A stretch of 64,000 nucleotides of DNA, taken from contig NZ_JADYVX010000005.1 in the NCBI RefSeq assembly GCF_020194175.1, positions 186,001 through 250,000 on the forward strand, read 5' to 3'. Both the position numbers and the translations under genes were made by a program. Position 1 is the first letter of the stretch. Each line of letters begins with the position of its first letter. The notes beneath the pieces were generated by a model that was given only the letters and a program-made list of their open reading frames with translations, was not told the origin of the DNA and did not search any database. The stretch is from Bradyrhizobium sp. BRP22. Its GTDB lineage: Bacteria > Pseudomonadota > Alphaproteobacteria > Rhizobiales > Xanthobacteraceae. This document shows positions 20,155 through 30,031 of this stretch, piece after piece.

Positions 20155-20628
20155 TTATCCCCGCGCGCGCATCAGGCGGCCCTTCTCACGGCCCCAGTCA
20201 CGTTTCTTCACGGTTTCGCGCTTATCGTGCAGCTTCTTGCCCTTGGCGACCGCGAGCTGCAGCTTGGCGCGTCCGCGTTCGTTGAAATAGAGCTTCAGCG
20301 GGATCAGCGTCATGCCCTCGCGGTCGACGGCGCCGATCAATTTGTTGATCTGCTTCCTGTGCAGCAGCAGCTTCCGCGGACGCTTCGGCTCGTGGTTGAA
20401 GCGGTTGGCCTGCAGGTATTCGGGGATATTGGCGTTGATCAGCCAGATCTCGCCGTTGCGCGCATCGGCATATGACTCCGCGATCGTGCTCTTGCCGCCG
20501 CGGATCGACTTCACCTCGGTGCCGGTCAGCGCGATGCCCGCCTCGATCGTGTCCTCGATCGCATAGTTGAAGCGCGCCTTGCGGTTCTCGGCGACGACTT
20601 TGATCGGACGTTCGTTCTTCTCGGCCAC
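20155..20628 (-). CDS. smpB: SsrA-binding protein SmpB
   Basis: A 157-residue partner of tmRNA in rescue of stalled ribosomes. Seen: [31 protein letters not shown], the core [23 protein letters not shown], and the basic C-terminal tail [17 protein letters not shown] that enters the mRNA channel. It follows mscL by a single base and is probably cotranscribed. Confidence 0.96.
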   Translation of the reverse strand: MAEKNERPIKVVAENRKARFNYAIEDTIEAGIALTGTEVKSIRGGKSTIAESYADARNGEIWLINANIPEYLQANRFNHEPKRPRKLLLHRKQINKLIGAVDREGMTLIPLKLYFNERGRAKLQLAVAKGKKLHDKRETVKKRDWGREKGRLMRARG

Positions 20629-20629
20629 T

Positions 20630-21043
20630 TCAGGATTTCTTGAGGAGATCGCGGATTTCGGTCAGCAGTTCTTCCTGCCGGGTCAATTTGGGCGTCGCCG
20701 GCGCCGCCTCTTCCTTGCGCTTCAACTGATTCATCAGCCGGATCACGATGAACAGCACGAAGGCGACGATCAGGAAATTCAGGGTCAGCGTCAGGAAACT
20801 GCCCCAAGCCAATACGGCACCTTGCTTCTTGGCGTCGGCGAGGTTGGTGGCGGTGACCGACTTCGCCAGCGGCGTGAAATAGTTGGAGAAGTCGAGCCCG
20901 CCGGTGACGGCGCCGATCACGGGCATGATGACATCGCCAACCAGCGAATTCACGATCGCGCCGAAGGCCGCGCCGATGATGACGCCGACCGCGAGGTCGA
21001 CGACATTGCCCTTCATCGCGAACTCGCGGAATTCCTTGAGCAT
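20630..21043 (-). CDS. mscL: Large-conductance mechanosensitive channel MscL
   Basis: A 137-residue channel that opens on hypo-osmotic shock. The start [24 protein letters not shown] is the conserved N-terminal helix and TM1; GAVNSL-like residues, a periplasmic loop and TM2 ([16 protein letters not shown]) follow, then the cytoplasmic helix. The start at 21043 is chosen from conservation and a GGGG ribosome site 6 bases upstream; the longer frame adds 14 unrelated residues. Confidence 0.95.
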   Translation of the reverse strand: MLKEFREFAMKGNVVDLAVGVIIGAAFGAIVNSLVGDVIMPVIGAVTGGLDFSNYFTPLAKSVTATNLADAKKQGAVLAWGSFLTLTLNFLIVAFVLFIVIRLMNQLKRKEEAAPATPKLTRQEELLTEIRDLLKKS

Positions 21044-21098
21044 GCGAAGCCCCTTCTCCTCGACTTGGCCGACCGGACCAGTCATTGGCGCAACCGCC

Positions 21099-21989
21099 CT
21101 AGTTGATCAGGCCGGCATGCACCATGGCGCTGCGCACCGCCACGCGCGTGGATTCGGCAACCGGGACCATCGGCAGCCGCAGCCGCTCCTCCAGTTTGCC
21201 GAGCAGCGACATCGCGTATTTCACGGGCCCGGGATTGCTCTCGATGAAGAGGTTGGTGTGCAGCGGCATCAACTTGTCGTGCACCTTCAGCGCGGTCGCG
21301 ACATCGCCCTTCTGCCAGGCCGCATGGAACTCGGCGCACAGCCGCGGCGCCACATTCGAGGTGACGGAGATGCAGCCGTGGCCGCCATGGGCCATGTAGC
21401 CGAGCACGGTCGCGTCCTCGCCGGAGAGCTGGTTGAAGTCCTCACCCATCGCCGCGCGCTGCTGCGACACCCGCACCATGCTCGCAGTGGCGTCCTTGAC
21501 CCCGGCAATGTTCTTCAGTTCCCACAGCCGCTTCATGGTGTCGACCGACATGTCGATCACCGAGCGCGGCGGGATGTTGTAGATAATGATCGGGATTCCA
21601 ATGGCATCATTGATGGCCTTGAAGTGCTGGTAGAGCCCCTCCTGGGTCGGCTTGTTGTAATAGGGCGTGACCACCAGCACAGCATCGGCGCCGGCCTGCT
21701 CAGCGTGCTCGGACAGCTCGATCGCCTCTTTTGTCGAATTGGAACCGGCGCCTGCGATGACCGGCACCCTGCCCTTGGCCTCGGCGATACACCATTCGAC
21801 CACGCGCTTGTGTTCGTCATGGCTGAGCGTCGGGCTCTCGCCCGTGGTGCCGACTGGAACCAGGCCGTTGGTGCCCTCGGCGATCTGCCAGTTCACCAGG
21901 CCGCGGAAAGCCGCCTCGTCCACGGAACCGTTCTTGAATGGCGTCACCAAGGCGGTGAACGAGCCGCGGAAATTTGTCTTGGCTGCCAT
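21099..21989 (-). CDS. dapA: 4-hydroxy-tetrahydrodipicolinate synthase
   Basis: A 296-residue TIM-barrel aldolase of the lysine/diaminopimelate pathway that condenses pyruvate with aspartate semialdehyde. The GTTGESPTL substrate-binding motif is near residue 44, the tyrosine of the proton relay is in ITPYYNKP/YNIPPRS, and the Schiff-base lysine is in AGVKDATAS near residue 162. First gene of an apparent dapA-mscL-smpB run on the minus strand. Confidence 0.95.
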   Translation of the reverse strand: MAAKTNFRGSFTALVTPFKNGSVDEAAFRGLVNWQIAEGTNGLVPVGTTGESPTLSHDEHKRVVEWCIAEAKGRVPVIAGAGSNSTKEAIELSEHAEQAGADAVLVVTPYYNKPTQEGLYQHFKAINDAIGIPIIIYNIPPRSVIDMSVDTMKRLWELKNIAGVKDATASMVRVSQQRAAMGEDFNQLSGEDATVLGYMAHGGHGCISVTSNVAPRLCAEFHAAWQKGDVATALKVHDKLMPLHTNLFIESNPGPVKYAMSLLGKLEERLRLPMVPVAESTRVAVRSAMVHAGLIN

Positions 21990-22227
21990 GGACTTCCTCC
22001 AAACGCTTATAAGGGTTGCGGCGCGCGGGTCATCAGGGCCAATTCATATCGGGTCCGACGACCAGGCGAAAGGGCCCGTAGTCTCCCGTCCATAGCCAGC
22101 CGCGATTTTGCCGCTGTCATGCGGCAGACATCGCTCCCGGCGACACTTTTAGCATTTTGTCCACATATTCAATCAAATACAGCTAAGGCTTCAGCGAGCA
22201 GATGATTCGCCGCCGCAGAGGAAAGTC

Positions 22228-24468
22228 GTGACCCCTTCCCCCCGCGCCGCCGCATTGCGATCGACCGCCCTGGCGACATCGCTGGCGTTTGTATTCAGCT
22301 TCGCCGCGATGGCAGAAGCCGCGGCCAATACAAACGTTCCAGTGCCGAAAGCACGGCCGATCGCCCGCAGTGTGGTTCCCAAAACCGCACCCGCGACGAC
22401 CGCTACGCCCGCGCCTGCGGCTGCCAAGAATGCCGCCGCGGCCCGAGCGCCATCCAGTGCACCCGCTCCACCCCCACCCCATTTGGCGCCGGCCACGCGA
22501 CAGCATGCGGCGCCGACCCGGAGCAAGCCGACGGTGCCCGCCGCAGTGGCCGCGACCTCGTCGACCTCGCGGAGCGACAAGGAAGCGCTCGAGAACGTCA
22601 TCGAGCTGATCCGCAAGCAGAAGCCCGACGATGCGACGCAGGTCGAGGCCACGATCTCCGACCCCGTCGCCAGAAAGCTCGCCGAGTGGCTGATTCTGCG
22701 CAGCGACAACAACGGCGCTACGTTCGAACGCTACCGCGCCTTCATCTCGGCCAATCCGAGCTGGCCCTCGCAGACCTTCCTGCGCCGCCGCCTCGAGGCG
22801 GCGTTGTGGGACGACCGCCGCGAGGACACCGCGGTCTGGTCGTGGTTCGAGGGCGAATCCCCCGTCTCGGCCAAAGGACGGTTCGCGCTGGCGAAGGCGA
22901 TGCTCGCGCGCGGCGACCGCGCCAATGCGGAGCGGCTGGTGCGCGAGGCCTGGCGCAGCGACCCCATGAGCGAGGACACGGAGACCGCCGCCCTCGATTT
23001 GTTCGGCGCGCTGCTCACCGCCGGCGATCACAAGGCGCGCATGGACACGATGCTCTATGGCACCGAGCAGGAGGCGGCCGGGCTGCGCGCGGCCAAGCGG
23101 CTGGGCTCGGGCTATCTCGCGCTTGCCAAGGCGCGTATCGCCGCCAATAAGAAAGCGTCCAACCTGCGGGCGCTGCTCGACGCCGTGCCACGCGAGCTGC
23201 ACGACACCGGCTATCTCTTCGCCCGCATCCAGTTGCTCCGCCGCGAGGAGAAGTTCGCGGAAGCGGCGCAGTTGATGCTGAGCGCGCCGAAAGATCCGGC
23301 CAGGCTCTTCAATGTCGACGAATGGTGGATCGAGCGGCGCCTGTTGGCGCGCAAGATGATCGATGTCGGCGAGCACCGCACCGCCTATCTGATCGCGCGC
23401 GATGCGGCGCTGCCCGCCCGCGACATCTACAAGACCGAGCAGGAGTTCACCGCCGGCTGGATCGCGCTGCGCTTCCTCAGAGATCCGGCGCTCGCCGCAC
23501 AGCATTTCGCCCGCATCGGCGTCGGCAGCGTCAATCCGACCGCGCTGGCACGTGCCGGTTACTGGCAAGGCCGCGCCGCCGAGGCCGCCGGCCGCAACCA
23601 GGAGGCGCGCGCGGCCTATCTGCGCGCGGCCGAGCAATCCACGAGCTATTACGGCCAGCTTGCCCGCGCGAAGCTCGGCTTGCCGCAGATCGAGCTAAAC
23701 GGCGTCCCGCGCGCACGCGGCCTCGGCATCGAGCGATTGGAGATCGTGCGCGCGGCGCAACTGCTCTACGAGCTCGACGCACGCGAGTTCGCGATCCCCA
23801 TGCTTGCCGACATGGGTGAGAACGGCGATCCCGACGCGCTGGTCGGGCTCGGCGAACTGACGGCGCGCCACGGCGATGCGCGCGGCATGCTGCTGATGGG
23901 CAAGGCCGCGCTCAACCGCGGCCTGCCGTTCGACTTCTACGCCTATCCGATCAACGGGATTCCGTCGTTCAAATCGATCGGCCCGGACATCGAGCGAAGC
24001 ATCGTCTATGCGATCGCGCGGCAGGAAAGCGCGTTCAATCCGGCCGTGGTTTCGCCGGCGCAGGCCTACGGCCTGATGCAGGTCACGCCCGACGCCGGCC
24101 GCTATGTCTGCAAGCGCGCCGGTATCACGTTCGATCTCAACCGGATGAAGACGGACTCGGTCTACAACGCCGCGCTTGGCGCCGCCGAGCTCGGCGGGTT
24201 GCTCGAGGACTATCGCGGCTCTTACATCCTGACCTTCGCGGCCTACAACGCCGGTCGCGGCAGCGTCAGGAAATGGATCGATCGCTACGGCGATCCGCGC
24301 GATCCCAAGGTCGACGCCGTCGACTGGGTCGAGCTGATTCCGTTCTCCGAGACACGCAACTATGTGCAGCGGATCATGGAGAACCTGCAGGTCTATCGTG
24401 CCCGCTTCGGCGGCGGCACGCGACTGCAGATCGAGGCCGACCTCCACCGCGGCGCCAGCGTCGAATAA
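22228..24468 (+). CDS. slt: Soluble lytic murein transglycosylase (Slt70 type)
   Basis: A 746-residue periplasmic enzyme that cleaves peptidoglycan to 1,6-anhydromuropeptides. An N-terminal signal peptide (about residues 1-32, LATSLAFVFSFAAMAEAAA) is followed by a Pro/Ala-rich linker to about residue 110. A long helical superhelix then leads to the C-terminal catalytic domain, where the general acid Glu lies in ARQESAFNP (near residue 601), followed by AYGLMQVTPDAG and FAAYNAGRG. The GTG start has AGAGGAAAG upstream. It stands alone on the plus strand, divergent from dapA. Confidence 0.93.
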   Translation: MTPSPRAAALRSTALATSLAFVFSFAAMAEAAANTNVPVPKARPIARSVVPKTAPATTATPAPAAAKNAAAARAPSSAPAPPPPHLAPATRQHAAPTRSKPTVPAAVAATSSTSRSDKEALENVIELIRKQKPDDATQVEATISDPVARKLAEWLILRSDNNGATFERYRAFISANPSWPSQTFLRRRLEAALWDDRREDTAVWSWFEGESPVSAKGRFALAKAMLARGDRANAERLVREAWRSDPMSEDTETAALDLFGALLTAGDHKARMDTMLYGTEQEAAGLRAAKRLGSGYLALAKARIAANKKASNLRALLDAVPRELHDTGYLFARIQLLRREEKFAEAAQLMLSAPKDPARLFNVDEWWIERRLLARKMIDVGEHRTAYLIARDAALPARDIYKTEQEFTAGWIALRFLRDPALAAQHFARIGVGSVNPTALARAGYWQGRAAEAAGRNQEARAAYLRAAEQSTSYYGQLARAKLGLPQIELNGVPRARGLGIERLEIVRAAQLLYELDAREFAIPMLADMGENGDPDALVGLGELTARHGDARGMLLMGKAALNRGLPFDFYAYPINGIPSFKSIGPDIERSIVYAIARQESAFNPAVVSPAQAYGLMQVTPDAGRYVCKRAGITFDLNRMKTDSVYNAALGAAELGGLLEDYRGSYILTFAAYNAGRGSVRKWIDRYGDPRDPKVDAVDWVELIPFSETRNYVQRIMENLQVYRARFGGGTRLQIEADLHRGASVE

Positions 24469-24519
24469 TTCTCGTCGCAGCCACCGGCGCGCCGGAAAGC
24501 AATGTCAGCACCCTGACGA

Positions 24520-24828
24520 TCAGCGAGCCCATTTGCCTAGTTGCAGACACGTCAAGAGACTGACGTAGCTCGGCGAGCCGCCGATACTCTCCTGCGGAAT
24601 ACACTCCGCCTTCGCAGGGGCAGAGAACGTGGACCACTGGGTCACCAACTGCTGACGCGCCCCTTCCTCATCACTAATGCAGGTTTTTGTCGATTGATCA
24701 ACTGTGAGTCCGGCTGTTGCCGCCAGGTCAAGCTTGCAGCTTCTGGCGATGTCGAATGCCGGCACTCCGTCGGCCACTGTGACGACGAGTTGCGAACTCA
24801 CAATAATCATGGAGATTGAAATAGGCAT
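24520..24828 (-). CDS. Small secreted hypothetical protein with paired cysteines
   Basis: A 102-residue protein with a hydrophobic N-terminus (about residues 1-23) that may be a signal peptide, and four cysteines spaced through the mature part (ARSCKLD, TKTCISDEEGARQQL, AECIPQ, LLTCLQLG). I recognise this arrangement as a conserved hypothetical family in Bradyrhizobium, with no assigned function. The cysteines would suit two disulfides in the periplasm. It lies 50 bases downstream of the receiver-only regulator gene, in the same direction, and may be the last gene of that operon. Confidence 0.65.
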   Translation of the reverse strand: MPISISMIIVSSQLVVTVADGVPAFDIARSCKLDLAATAGLTVDQSTKTCISDEEGARQQLVTQWSTFSAPAKAECIPQESIGGSPSYVSLLTCLQLGKWAR

Positions 24829-24878
24829 CTCTACACTCCTCTTCTTCTTGTGCGCCTGCAGCAGCAGCTCTTCACTCC

Positions 24879-25247
24879 TTAGTGCGAGCCACTAAGCGCG
24901 CCGTTGATGGCATTAAGCAGGGCCTGTTCCTGCAATGGCTTCCTGAGGCTAGCAACAGGCTCTCCCCGATGACGCAACGCGACGTCGCCGTGCGCCGTGA
25001 TCAAAATTGTCGGGATTGCTACGCCGTTACTCACCAGATGCTGCTGAAGCTCCAACCCGTTCATCTCTGGCATTTGGAAATCAACAATCAGGCAATCCGG
25101 AAGATCGGATGGCGGCGCCGCCAGAAACTCAAGTGCCGATCCGTAAGTCCGAACTCGAAATGCGTGCGAACGCAGCAGCCGACTCAATGCCTTGAGTACG
25201 GCCGGATCATCGTCCACGATAGCAATCCATCGAGAAGCATCCGCCAT
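24879..25247 (-). CDS. Single-domain response regulator (receiver only)
   Basis: A 122-residue receiver domain with no output domain. The acidic pair is in IAIVDDDPAV, the phosphoacceptor is Asp56 in CLIVDFQMPEMNG, the switch Thr is in LITAHGD and the conserved Lys is in SLRKPL. It resembles FixJ/CheY-type receivers and lies 62 bases downstream of the LuxR-type regulator. It may act as a phosphate sink or protein-binding output for the nearby kinase. Confidence 0.88.
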   Translation of the reverse strand: MADASRWIAIVDDDPAVLKALSRLLRSHAFRVRTYGSALEFLAAPPSDLPDCLIVDFQMPEMNGLELQQHLVSNGVAIPTILITAHGDVALRHRGEPVASLRKPLQEQALLNAINGALSGSH

Positions 25248-25309
25248 GAAAGATTATTGCGGTTGCAGCCGATCGCGTCGAGTTAGCCCTTGGGCCAATG
25301 GTGCTGCTC

Positions 25310-25927
25310 TTACTTCGGGAGATTGAGCTTCTCGGCCATGCGAACGAGATCGGCAACCGTGCGAACGCCGAGTTTCTCCATCATTCGGCTGCGGTGGACC
25401 TTGATGGTCTTTTCGACCGTACCTAGGTCGCCGGCGATCTGCTTGTTCAGCCGCCCTGCCACGACGTGCGTAAACACTTCGCGCTCGCGCGGCGTCAGGG
25501 TGCTGACTTTCGCCTGAATCAATCTCAATTCGGAATGAAACCGACGCGACTCGGCATCCCTGGCTTCGGCGCGGGCTACGGCTTCGAACAAATCGTCGTC
25601 ATTTATCGGCTTGGTCAGGAAATCGATTGCACCGGCTTTCATGGCGCGCACGCTGGTCGGGATGTCGCCCTGGCCGGTGACGAACACCACGGGGCGCTGA
25701 TAGCCGGCGGTCGCCGTTAACACACGCTGGATCTCCAAACCATCAAGACCGGGCATCGAGACGTCCAAAACCGCGCAGCCGGGCGCATTAGCGTCGTGCT
25801 CGCGCAGGAACACCTGCGGCGATGAATATGGCTTGACCTCGTAGCCCTTCCAACGGAGCAGCCTGGACAAGGCCGTCAGCACCCCAGCATCATCGTCGAC
25901 AAGATAGATTGTCGATTTGTCCGTCAT
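25310..25927 (-). CDS. FixJ/NarL-type response regulator
   Basis: A 205-residue DNA-binding regulator. The receiver domain (about 1-120) has IYLVDDDAGV and phosphoacceptor Asp55 in CAVLDVSMPGLDG, with VTGQGD and FLTKPI. The C-terminal LuxR-type helix-turn-helix is in LTPREREVFTHVVAGRLNKQ and VHRSRMMEKLG. Its start overlaps the sensor kinase stop by 4 bases, so it is the cognate partner. Target genes are unknown; the adjacent small secreted gene and the sulfatase block are candidates by position only. Confidence 0.92.
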   Translation of the reverse strand: MTDKSTIYLVDDDAGVLTALSRLLRWKGYEVKPYSSPQVFLREHDANAPGCAVLDVSMPGLDGLEIQRVLTATAGYQRPVVFVTGQGDIPTSVRAMKAGAIDFLTKPINDDDLFEAVARAEARDAESRRFHSELRLIQAKVSTLTPREREVFTHVVAGRLNKQIAGDLGTVEKTIKVHRSRMMEKLGVRTVADLVRMAEKLNLPK

Positions 25928-28161
25928 GCAGCACCTGCCGCGGCGTTCTGAACCGGCAGCGAAAATCCCGCAATCGCACCTCCGTCCTCATTGCTGACAA
26001 GAGTCAATTTGCCCTCATGCGCCTCTATGATCGTCGTACAAAGGGTGAGGCCCAGGCCAAGTCCATGATTCTTGGTAGTGTAGAACGGCTCGAACAGACG
26101 GCCATTTAGCTTCGGATCAATGCCGTGTCCCCTATCTTTCACGAGGACATCCATCCTTCCCGCTTGACCTCCTCGAGTTGAAATCACGATAGAACGTTGT
26201 GCCGTCGGGGTCGCGGCCATGGCATCCATCGCATTCATCACGAGATTAAGCAGGACCTGCTGCAACTGTACCGAATCGCCCCGCACCAGGAACTGGCCGC
26301 TTTTCAGATCAAGCCTGACGTTGATATCGCGACCGGTGAGTTCGCTGTTGAGCAAACTGATGGTCGATCTGATAAGGTCATTGATATTGACGCATTCCAC
26401 TTTCCGCTCGCCCTTCTTCAGAAGATGACGAAGACGGTGAATGACCTCGCCGGCCCGATTGTCTTCGTGAACAATTTCTTCGAGCGCATCGCGGATCTCG
26501 GCGAGATCAGGTGATTCCTGCGCCAAGAAATGGAGGGCCGCCTGTGCATTTGAGAGGATCGCAGTGAGCGGCTGATTGATTTCGTGCGCAATTGAACCGG
26601 ACAGTTCACCGAGCACGGACACGCGCATGAGATGTTCAACTTCCAAACGTTGCAGTGCAACTTCAGCCTCGGCCGATTTCTGTTCGGTGATGTCGATGAA
26701 GATACCGGCAAGATGATCCGATCGACCGCCACTCTCCGACCGGGAGCGGGCTCGCATGCGAACCCAACGCACCTCACCGCCGGGCAGGACAATTCGGACG
26801 TCACCATTGGCGGGCTGCTCCGCCTCAAATGACCGTTCGAGAGCATTGGTTGCAGTTTGCAGGTCATCCGGATGAACAGCCGCAAGGAGTGTGTCACGAG
26901 TCAACGGCGCATCGCGCGCAATTCCAAACATTGCCCTGCAATGCTCCGTCGCCCAAAGCTTGTTTCGATGCCAATCAAATCGCCAGAGCCCAATATTGGC
27001 AGCAGCGGCAGCGAACGTCATCCGCTCTTCGCTTTCCTTGAGCAGCGTTTCGGCGCGCAGCCTTCTCTGGCGCTGAACGAGCAAGGCGCCAACAATCAGC
27101 GATTGCAGGCCAACTATCACGATAGCCGCAACGACGGCACCTCGATGTTCGGTCCAGATCGTCGGTTGCTTGAACAAGACCACGGTATCTGGAGGAAGTT
27201 TGCTCTCCTGCAGGTCCCACCGCGCCATTGCCCTATGATCCACGCGATAGTGCTGCCCCGGATCCGTTTGAGGGGCGATCGCGACAGGGTCTTTGCCGGC
27301 AAGGATTTGAAGCGCCATGTCCGCCGCGCGGACGCCAACTGATTCAAACGTTTCAACGAAGCCGCCGACGACCCCGTTGCCGATATAGGTGTCATAAGGT
27401 GCGTAGACTGGTGCGGGAGAGATGGCGGACAGAGAAGCTGCCACTTGCGCAGGAACGAAGGGCTCGCCTTTGCTGTCGGCAAACACCGTTAGAACGATCA
27501 CAATCGCATCACGGGGAATCTGCGAGACTTCCTCGACGAGTTTCGCATATGAACGCTCAAACAGATATGTGACTTCGAATTCTGGTCCGCGATCTCCAAT
27601 GGTTTTGCGGGCAGTCGATTGCCACCGCCGATCCACCTCCCCGCTTCCGGCAATGATGAACAGGCGGCTTGCTTGCGGCTGGAGCCGCTTCGCAAGCGTA
27701 AGCGTCTTGTCCAGGTTGAAGTCAGTAATTATGCCGGTGATATTCGTGGGCAGCCGTTGCGCGTGATAGTTTTGTGCGGACACGGACGTGAATACGACCG
27801 GGATGTTTGGGCCGATCTCATCGCGGTGCCTGATGATGAACGGAAGAGCTGCGCTTCCCAACGTTATCACCACGTCTGGGGGGCGCTTCTCGTACTTGGC
27901 CCGTAGAAACGTCGCAATTCGCGTTTCGTAGTCCGTATCCGTGTTTCGCGCCAGGTCGAGAAAGTCTGCGTCGATTTCGAGCGGTTGCGGCGAGCGCTCC
28001 AGCAAGCGCTTTCGAGCGCCGTCTGCAATCAATGTAGTGGCCGGGAACGTGTAATTGAAAGCGTGCAACATCAGCACGCGGCGAGGCTCGGCGGCACGAG
28101 ATTCCGCTCCAAAGAGAAAAAGGAGAACGACGCTCCACAAAATAATGCGCGTCCTTGTCAT
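25924..28161 (-). CDS. Sensor histidine kinase with periplasmic substrate-binding-protein-like domain
   Basis: A 745-residue membrane kinase. A signal peptide (about 1-23) is followed by a periplasmic domain of about residues 28-320 that resembles the ABC-transporter substrate-binding family (VITLGSAALPF, GIITDFNLDKTL, YAPYDTYIGNGVVGGFV). A membrane helix spans about 341-363, and a PAS domain about 378-493 (IGLWRFDW, PGGEVRWVRMR, DITEQK). The HisKA domain has the phosphorylated His526 in SGSIAHEINQPLTA, and the ATPase domain has DRGHGIDP and GLGLGLTL. It probably binds a small molecule outside the membrane; the ligand is unknown. The gene is somewhat less GC-rich than its neighbours. Confidence 0.9.
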   Translation of the reverse strand: MTRTRIILWSVVLLFLFGAESRAAEPRRVLMLHAFNYTFPATTLIADGARKRLLERSPQPLEIDADFLDLARNTDTDYETRIATFLRAKYEKRPPDVVITLGSAALPFIIRHRDEIGPNIPVVFTSVSAQNYHAQRLPTNITGIITDFNLDKTLTLAKRLQPQASRLFIIAGSGEVDRRWQSTARKTIGDRGPEFEVTYLFERSYAKLVEEVSQIPRDAIVIVLTVFADSKGEPFVPAQVAASLSAISPAPVYAPYDTYIGNGVVGGFVETFESVGVRAADMALQILAGKDPVAIAPQTDPGQHYRVDHRAMARWDLQESKLPPDTVVLFKQPTIWTEHRGAVVAAIVIVGLQSLIVGALLVQRQRRLRAETLLKESEERMTFAAAAANIGLWRFDWHRNKLWATEHCRAMFGIARDAPLTRDTLLAAVHPDDLQTATNALERSFEAEQPANGDVRIVLPGGEVRWVRMRARSRSESGGRSDHLAGIFIDITEQKSAEAEVALQRLEVEHLMRVSVLGELSGSIAHEINQPLTAILSNAQAALHFLAQESPDLAEIRDALEEIVHEDNRAGEVIHRLRHLLKKGERKVECVNINDLIRSTISLLNSELTGRDINVRLDLKSGQFLVRGDSVQLQQVLLNLVMNAMDAMAATPTAQRSIVISTRGGQAGRMDVLVKDRGHGIDPKLNGRLFEPFYTTKNHGLGLGLTLCTTIIEAHEGKLTLVSNEDGGAIAGFSLPVQNAAAGAA

Positions 28162-28410
28162 TCTGGGAAGGACCCCTGCTCCAAGAACACAAGAGTAAAA
28201 ATTTACAAAGAACCGCTGTCCGAAGGCACTCCTCTTGAATGATATGATACAACCTTACCACGATTTCTCGACCAGCACCCGCCCCGGGCGGAAGAGGTAT
28301 TTTATGAGCAAAATCAATAGGCAAACGATTTTGCCGGGGGCGCGGCCCCTCTCGCGCCCCATCCGCGAATTCTAGTCGGTCGGCCGCGGCCCATCAGCTC
28401 GTGCGCGGCC

Positions 28411-28839
28411 TCACGATTTTCCGCGGACGAAGACGACCTCGAACTTCTGTTTGACCACGACCTGATCGTACACGCCCGTCAGCAGATCATTGGCCGCGTC
28501 ATATCGCAGCGTATAGGTGGAGCCATTGTAACCGGCGGCGCGCAGCTCGAAGAAGAGTTTGAGGCTGTTACCATCGCGAACAGCAATGGCCGTATGAAAA
28601 GGCAGCGGTCTGGGGTTGGCGTAGTTGGCATCAAGCCGGCCGTCAGCCTCGACCGAATTGATTGTGATCACATAGCCTCCCTGCACTCTGACCCAGCGAC
28701 CAGGCAGCGCACCAAACGCGGAGCTGGAGGCGGCGTCCGTTGCGAGAGGCGTTGATGTGGCTGGCGATGGCTGGGTCTGCGCCAATGCCGGGCTCACGAA
28801 CATCGAAAGTGCAACAATGACAAAGCGCATTCGCATCAT
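28411..28839 (-). CDS. Secreted hypothetical protein
   Basis: A 142-residue protein with a clear Sec signal peptide (MMRMRFVIVALSMFVSPALAQ, cleavage after ALA). The mature part starts Ser/Thr-rich, then has a beta-rich domain with GRWVRVQGGYVITI, NPRPLPFHTAIA and YTLRYDAANDLLTGVY, which looks like a lipocalin-like or small beta-barrel fold that reports on modification of a bound substance; I do not recognise the family with certainty. The start at 28839 has GGAGACG upstream. It lies upstream of the kinase gene, 249 bases away, same strand, and may be separately transcribed. Confidence 0.7.
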   Translation of the reverse strand: MMRMRFVIVALSMFVSPALAQTQPSPATSTPLATDAASSSAFGALPGRWVRVQGGYVITINSVEADGRLDANYANPRPLPFHTAIAVRDGNSLKLFFELRAAGYNGSTYTLRYDAANDLLTGVYDQVVVKQKFEVVFVRGKS

Positions 28840-29019
28840 GGCTCGTCTCCGATGTTTGGAGGAAATCAGCCTACATGTTCGAGCCCACTTCGAAAAGCCG
28901 GCGATGGATTGCACGGATGAACGCCGATGTTGGACCACGGTCCAATAGCGGTAGAGCGTTCTCCTACGTAGCGTCTTTCCGCTCGGATGATACCGATCAT
29001 CGGTTGGAGAACTGCTCTG

Positions 29020-30015
29020 ATGACAGCGTACCAGACAGCCACGCCTATGTCCGATGTCACCATTCGTAACGGCTCAGATATCGATAAAATGATCTGGATA
29101 CCCGGTGGCACCTTTCGCATGGGATCGGACAGGCACTATCCGGAAGAAGCGCCGTCGCATCGCGTCACCGTGGATGGCTTCTGGATGGATCGTCATCCGG
29201 TGACGAACCGGGAATTCAGGGAGTTCGTGAAGGCTACCGGCCATGTCACCGTCGCCGAGATTACGCCGGACCCGAAGGACTATCCCGGAATGCTCCCGCA
29301 TATGGTCTATGCGGGCTCGCTGATGTTCTCGCCGCCCAACCATCCGGTCAACCTCCGCGACTTCAGCCAATGGTGGACGTTCGCCAAGGGCGCGGACTGG
29401 CGTCATCCCTATGGCCCTAGAAGCAACATCCATGCGCTCGGCGATCATCCGGTCGTGCATGTGGCGTTCAACGATGCGCTCGCCTATGCGCAATGGGCCG
29501 GCAAGGAACTGCCAACCGAAGCGGAATGGGAGTTTGCCGCACGCGGCGGGCTCGACGGCGCCGAGTTCGCGTGGGGCGATGAGTTCACGCCGCATGGGCG
29601 TCACATGGCCAATACCTGGCAGGGCGAATTTCCTCGCCACAACACCGGTGCCGACGGCTTCGACCGCACCTCCCCTGTCACCGCGTTTCCTCCGAACGGC
29701 TACGGTCTGTACGACATGATCGGCAACGTCTGGGAGTGGACGGCCGACTGGTACTCGCCGCGGCACCAAGCCGATGCCCCAAAAGTCTGCTGCATCCCGC
29801 AAAACCCGCGCGGAGGTCGCGAGGACGAAAGCTACGACCCAAGAACGACCAACGTGAAGATTCCACAGAAGGTCATCAAAGGCGGCTCGCACCTATGCGC
29901 GCCGAATTACTGCCGACGTTATCGGCCGGCAGCGCGACATGCGGAGCCGATCGACACCTCCACAAGTCATCTTGGCTTTCGATGCATCAGGCGAGGAACG
30001 TCTGAGAAATCATAG
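29020..30015 (+). CDS. Formylglycine-generating enzyme (sulfatase-modifying factor)
   Basis: A 331-residue member of the SUMF1/FGE family. FGE proteins oxidise a cysteine in sulfatases to formylglycine. The fold starts with MIWIPGGTFRMGSD and has the HPVTNREF, ELPTEAEWEFAARGG and GNVWEWTADWY segments. Both catalytic copper-binding cysteines are present (Cys293 and Cys298 in GSHLCAPNYCRRYRPAAR), which separates it from the many FGE-like proteins that lack them. The start at 29020 has GGAG upstream; starts at 28987 or 29047 are possible. The next gene, 16 bases away, is a sulfatase with the target motif, so the pair is very likely enzyme and substrate. Confidence 0.92.
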   Translation: MTAYQTATPMSDVTIRNGSDIDKMIWIPGGTFRMGSDRHYPEEAPSHRVTVDGFWMDRHPVTNREFREFVKATGHVTVAEITPDPKDYPGMLPHMVYAGSLMFSPPNHPVNLRDFSQWWTFAKGADWRHPYGPRSNIHALGDHPVVHVAFNDALAYAQWAGKELPTEAEWEFAARGGLDGAEFAWGDEFTPHGRHMANTWQGEFPRHNTGADGFDRTSPVTAFPPNGYGLYDMIGNVWEWTADWYSPRHQADAPKVCCIPQNPRGGREDESYDPRTTNVKIPQKVIKGGSHLCAPNYCRRYRPAARHAEPIDTSTSHLGFRCIRRGTSEKS

Positions 30016-30031
30016 AGAGGAGCGCAACGCC

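Noticed and set aside
22183..23637. Long minus-strand frame opposite the lytic transglycosylase
   Set aside because: Shadow of the lytic transglycosylase, which has a signal peptide and catalytic motifs.
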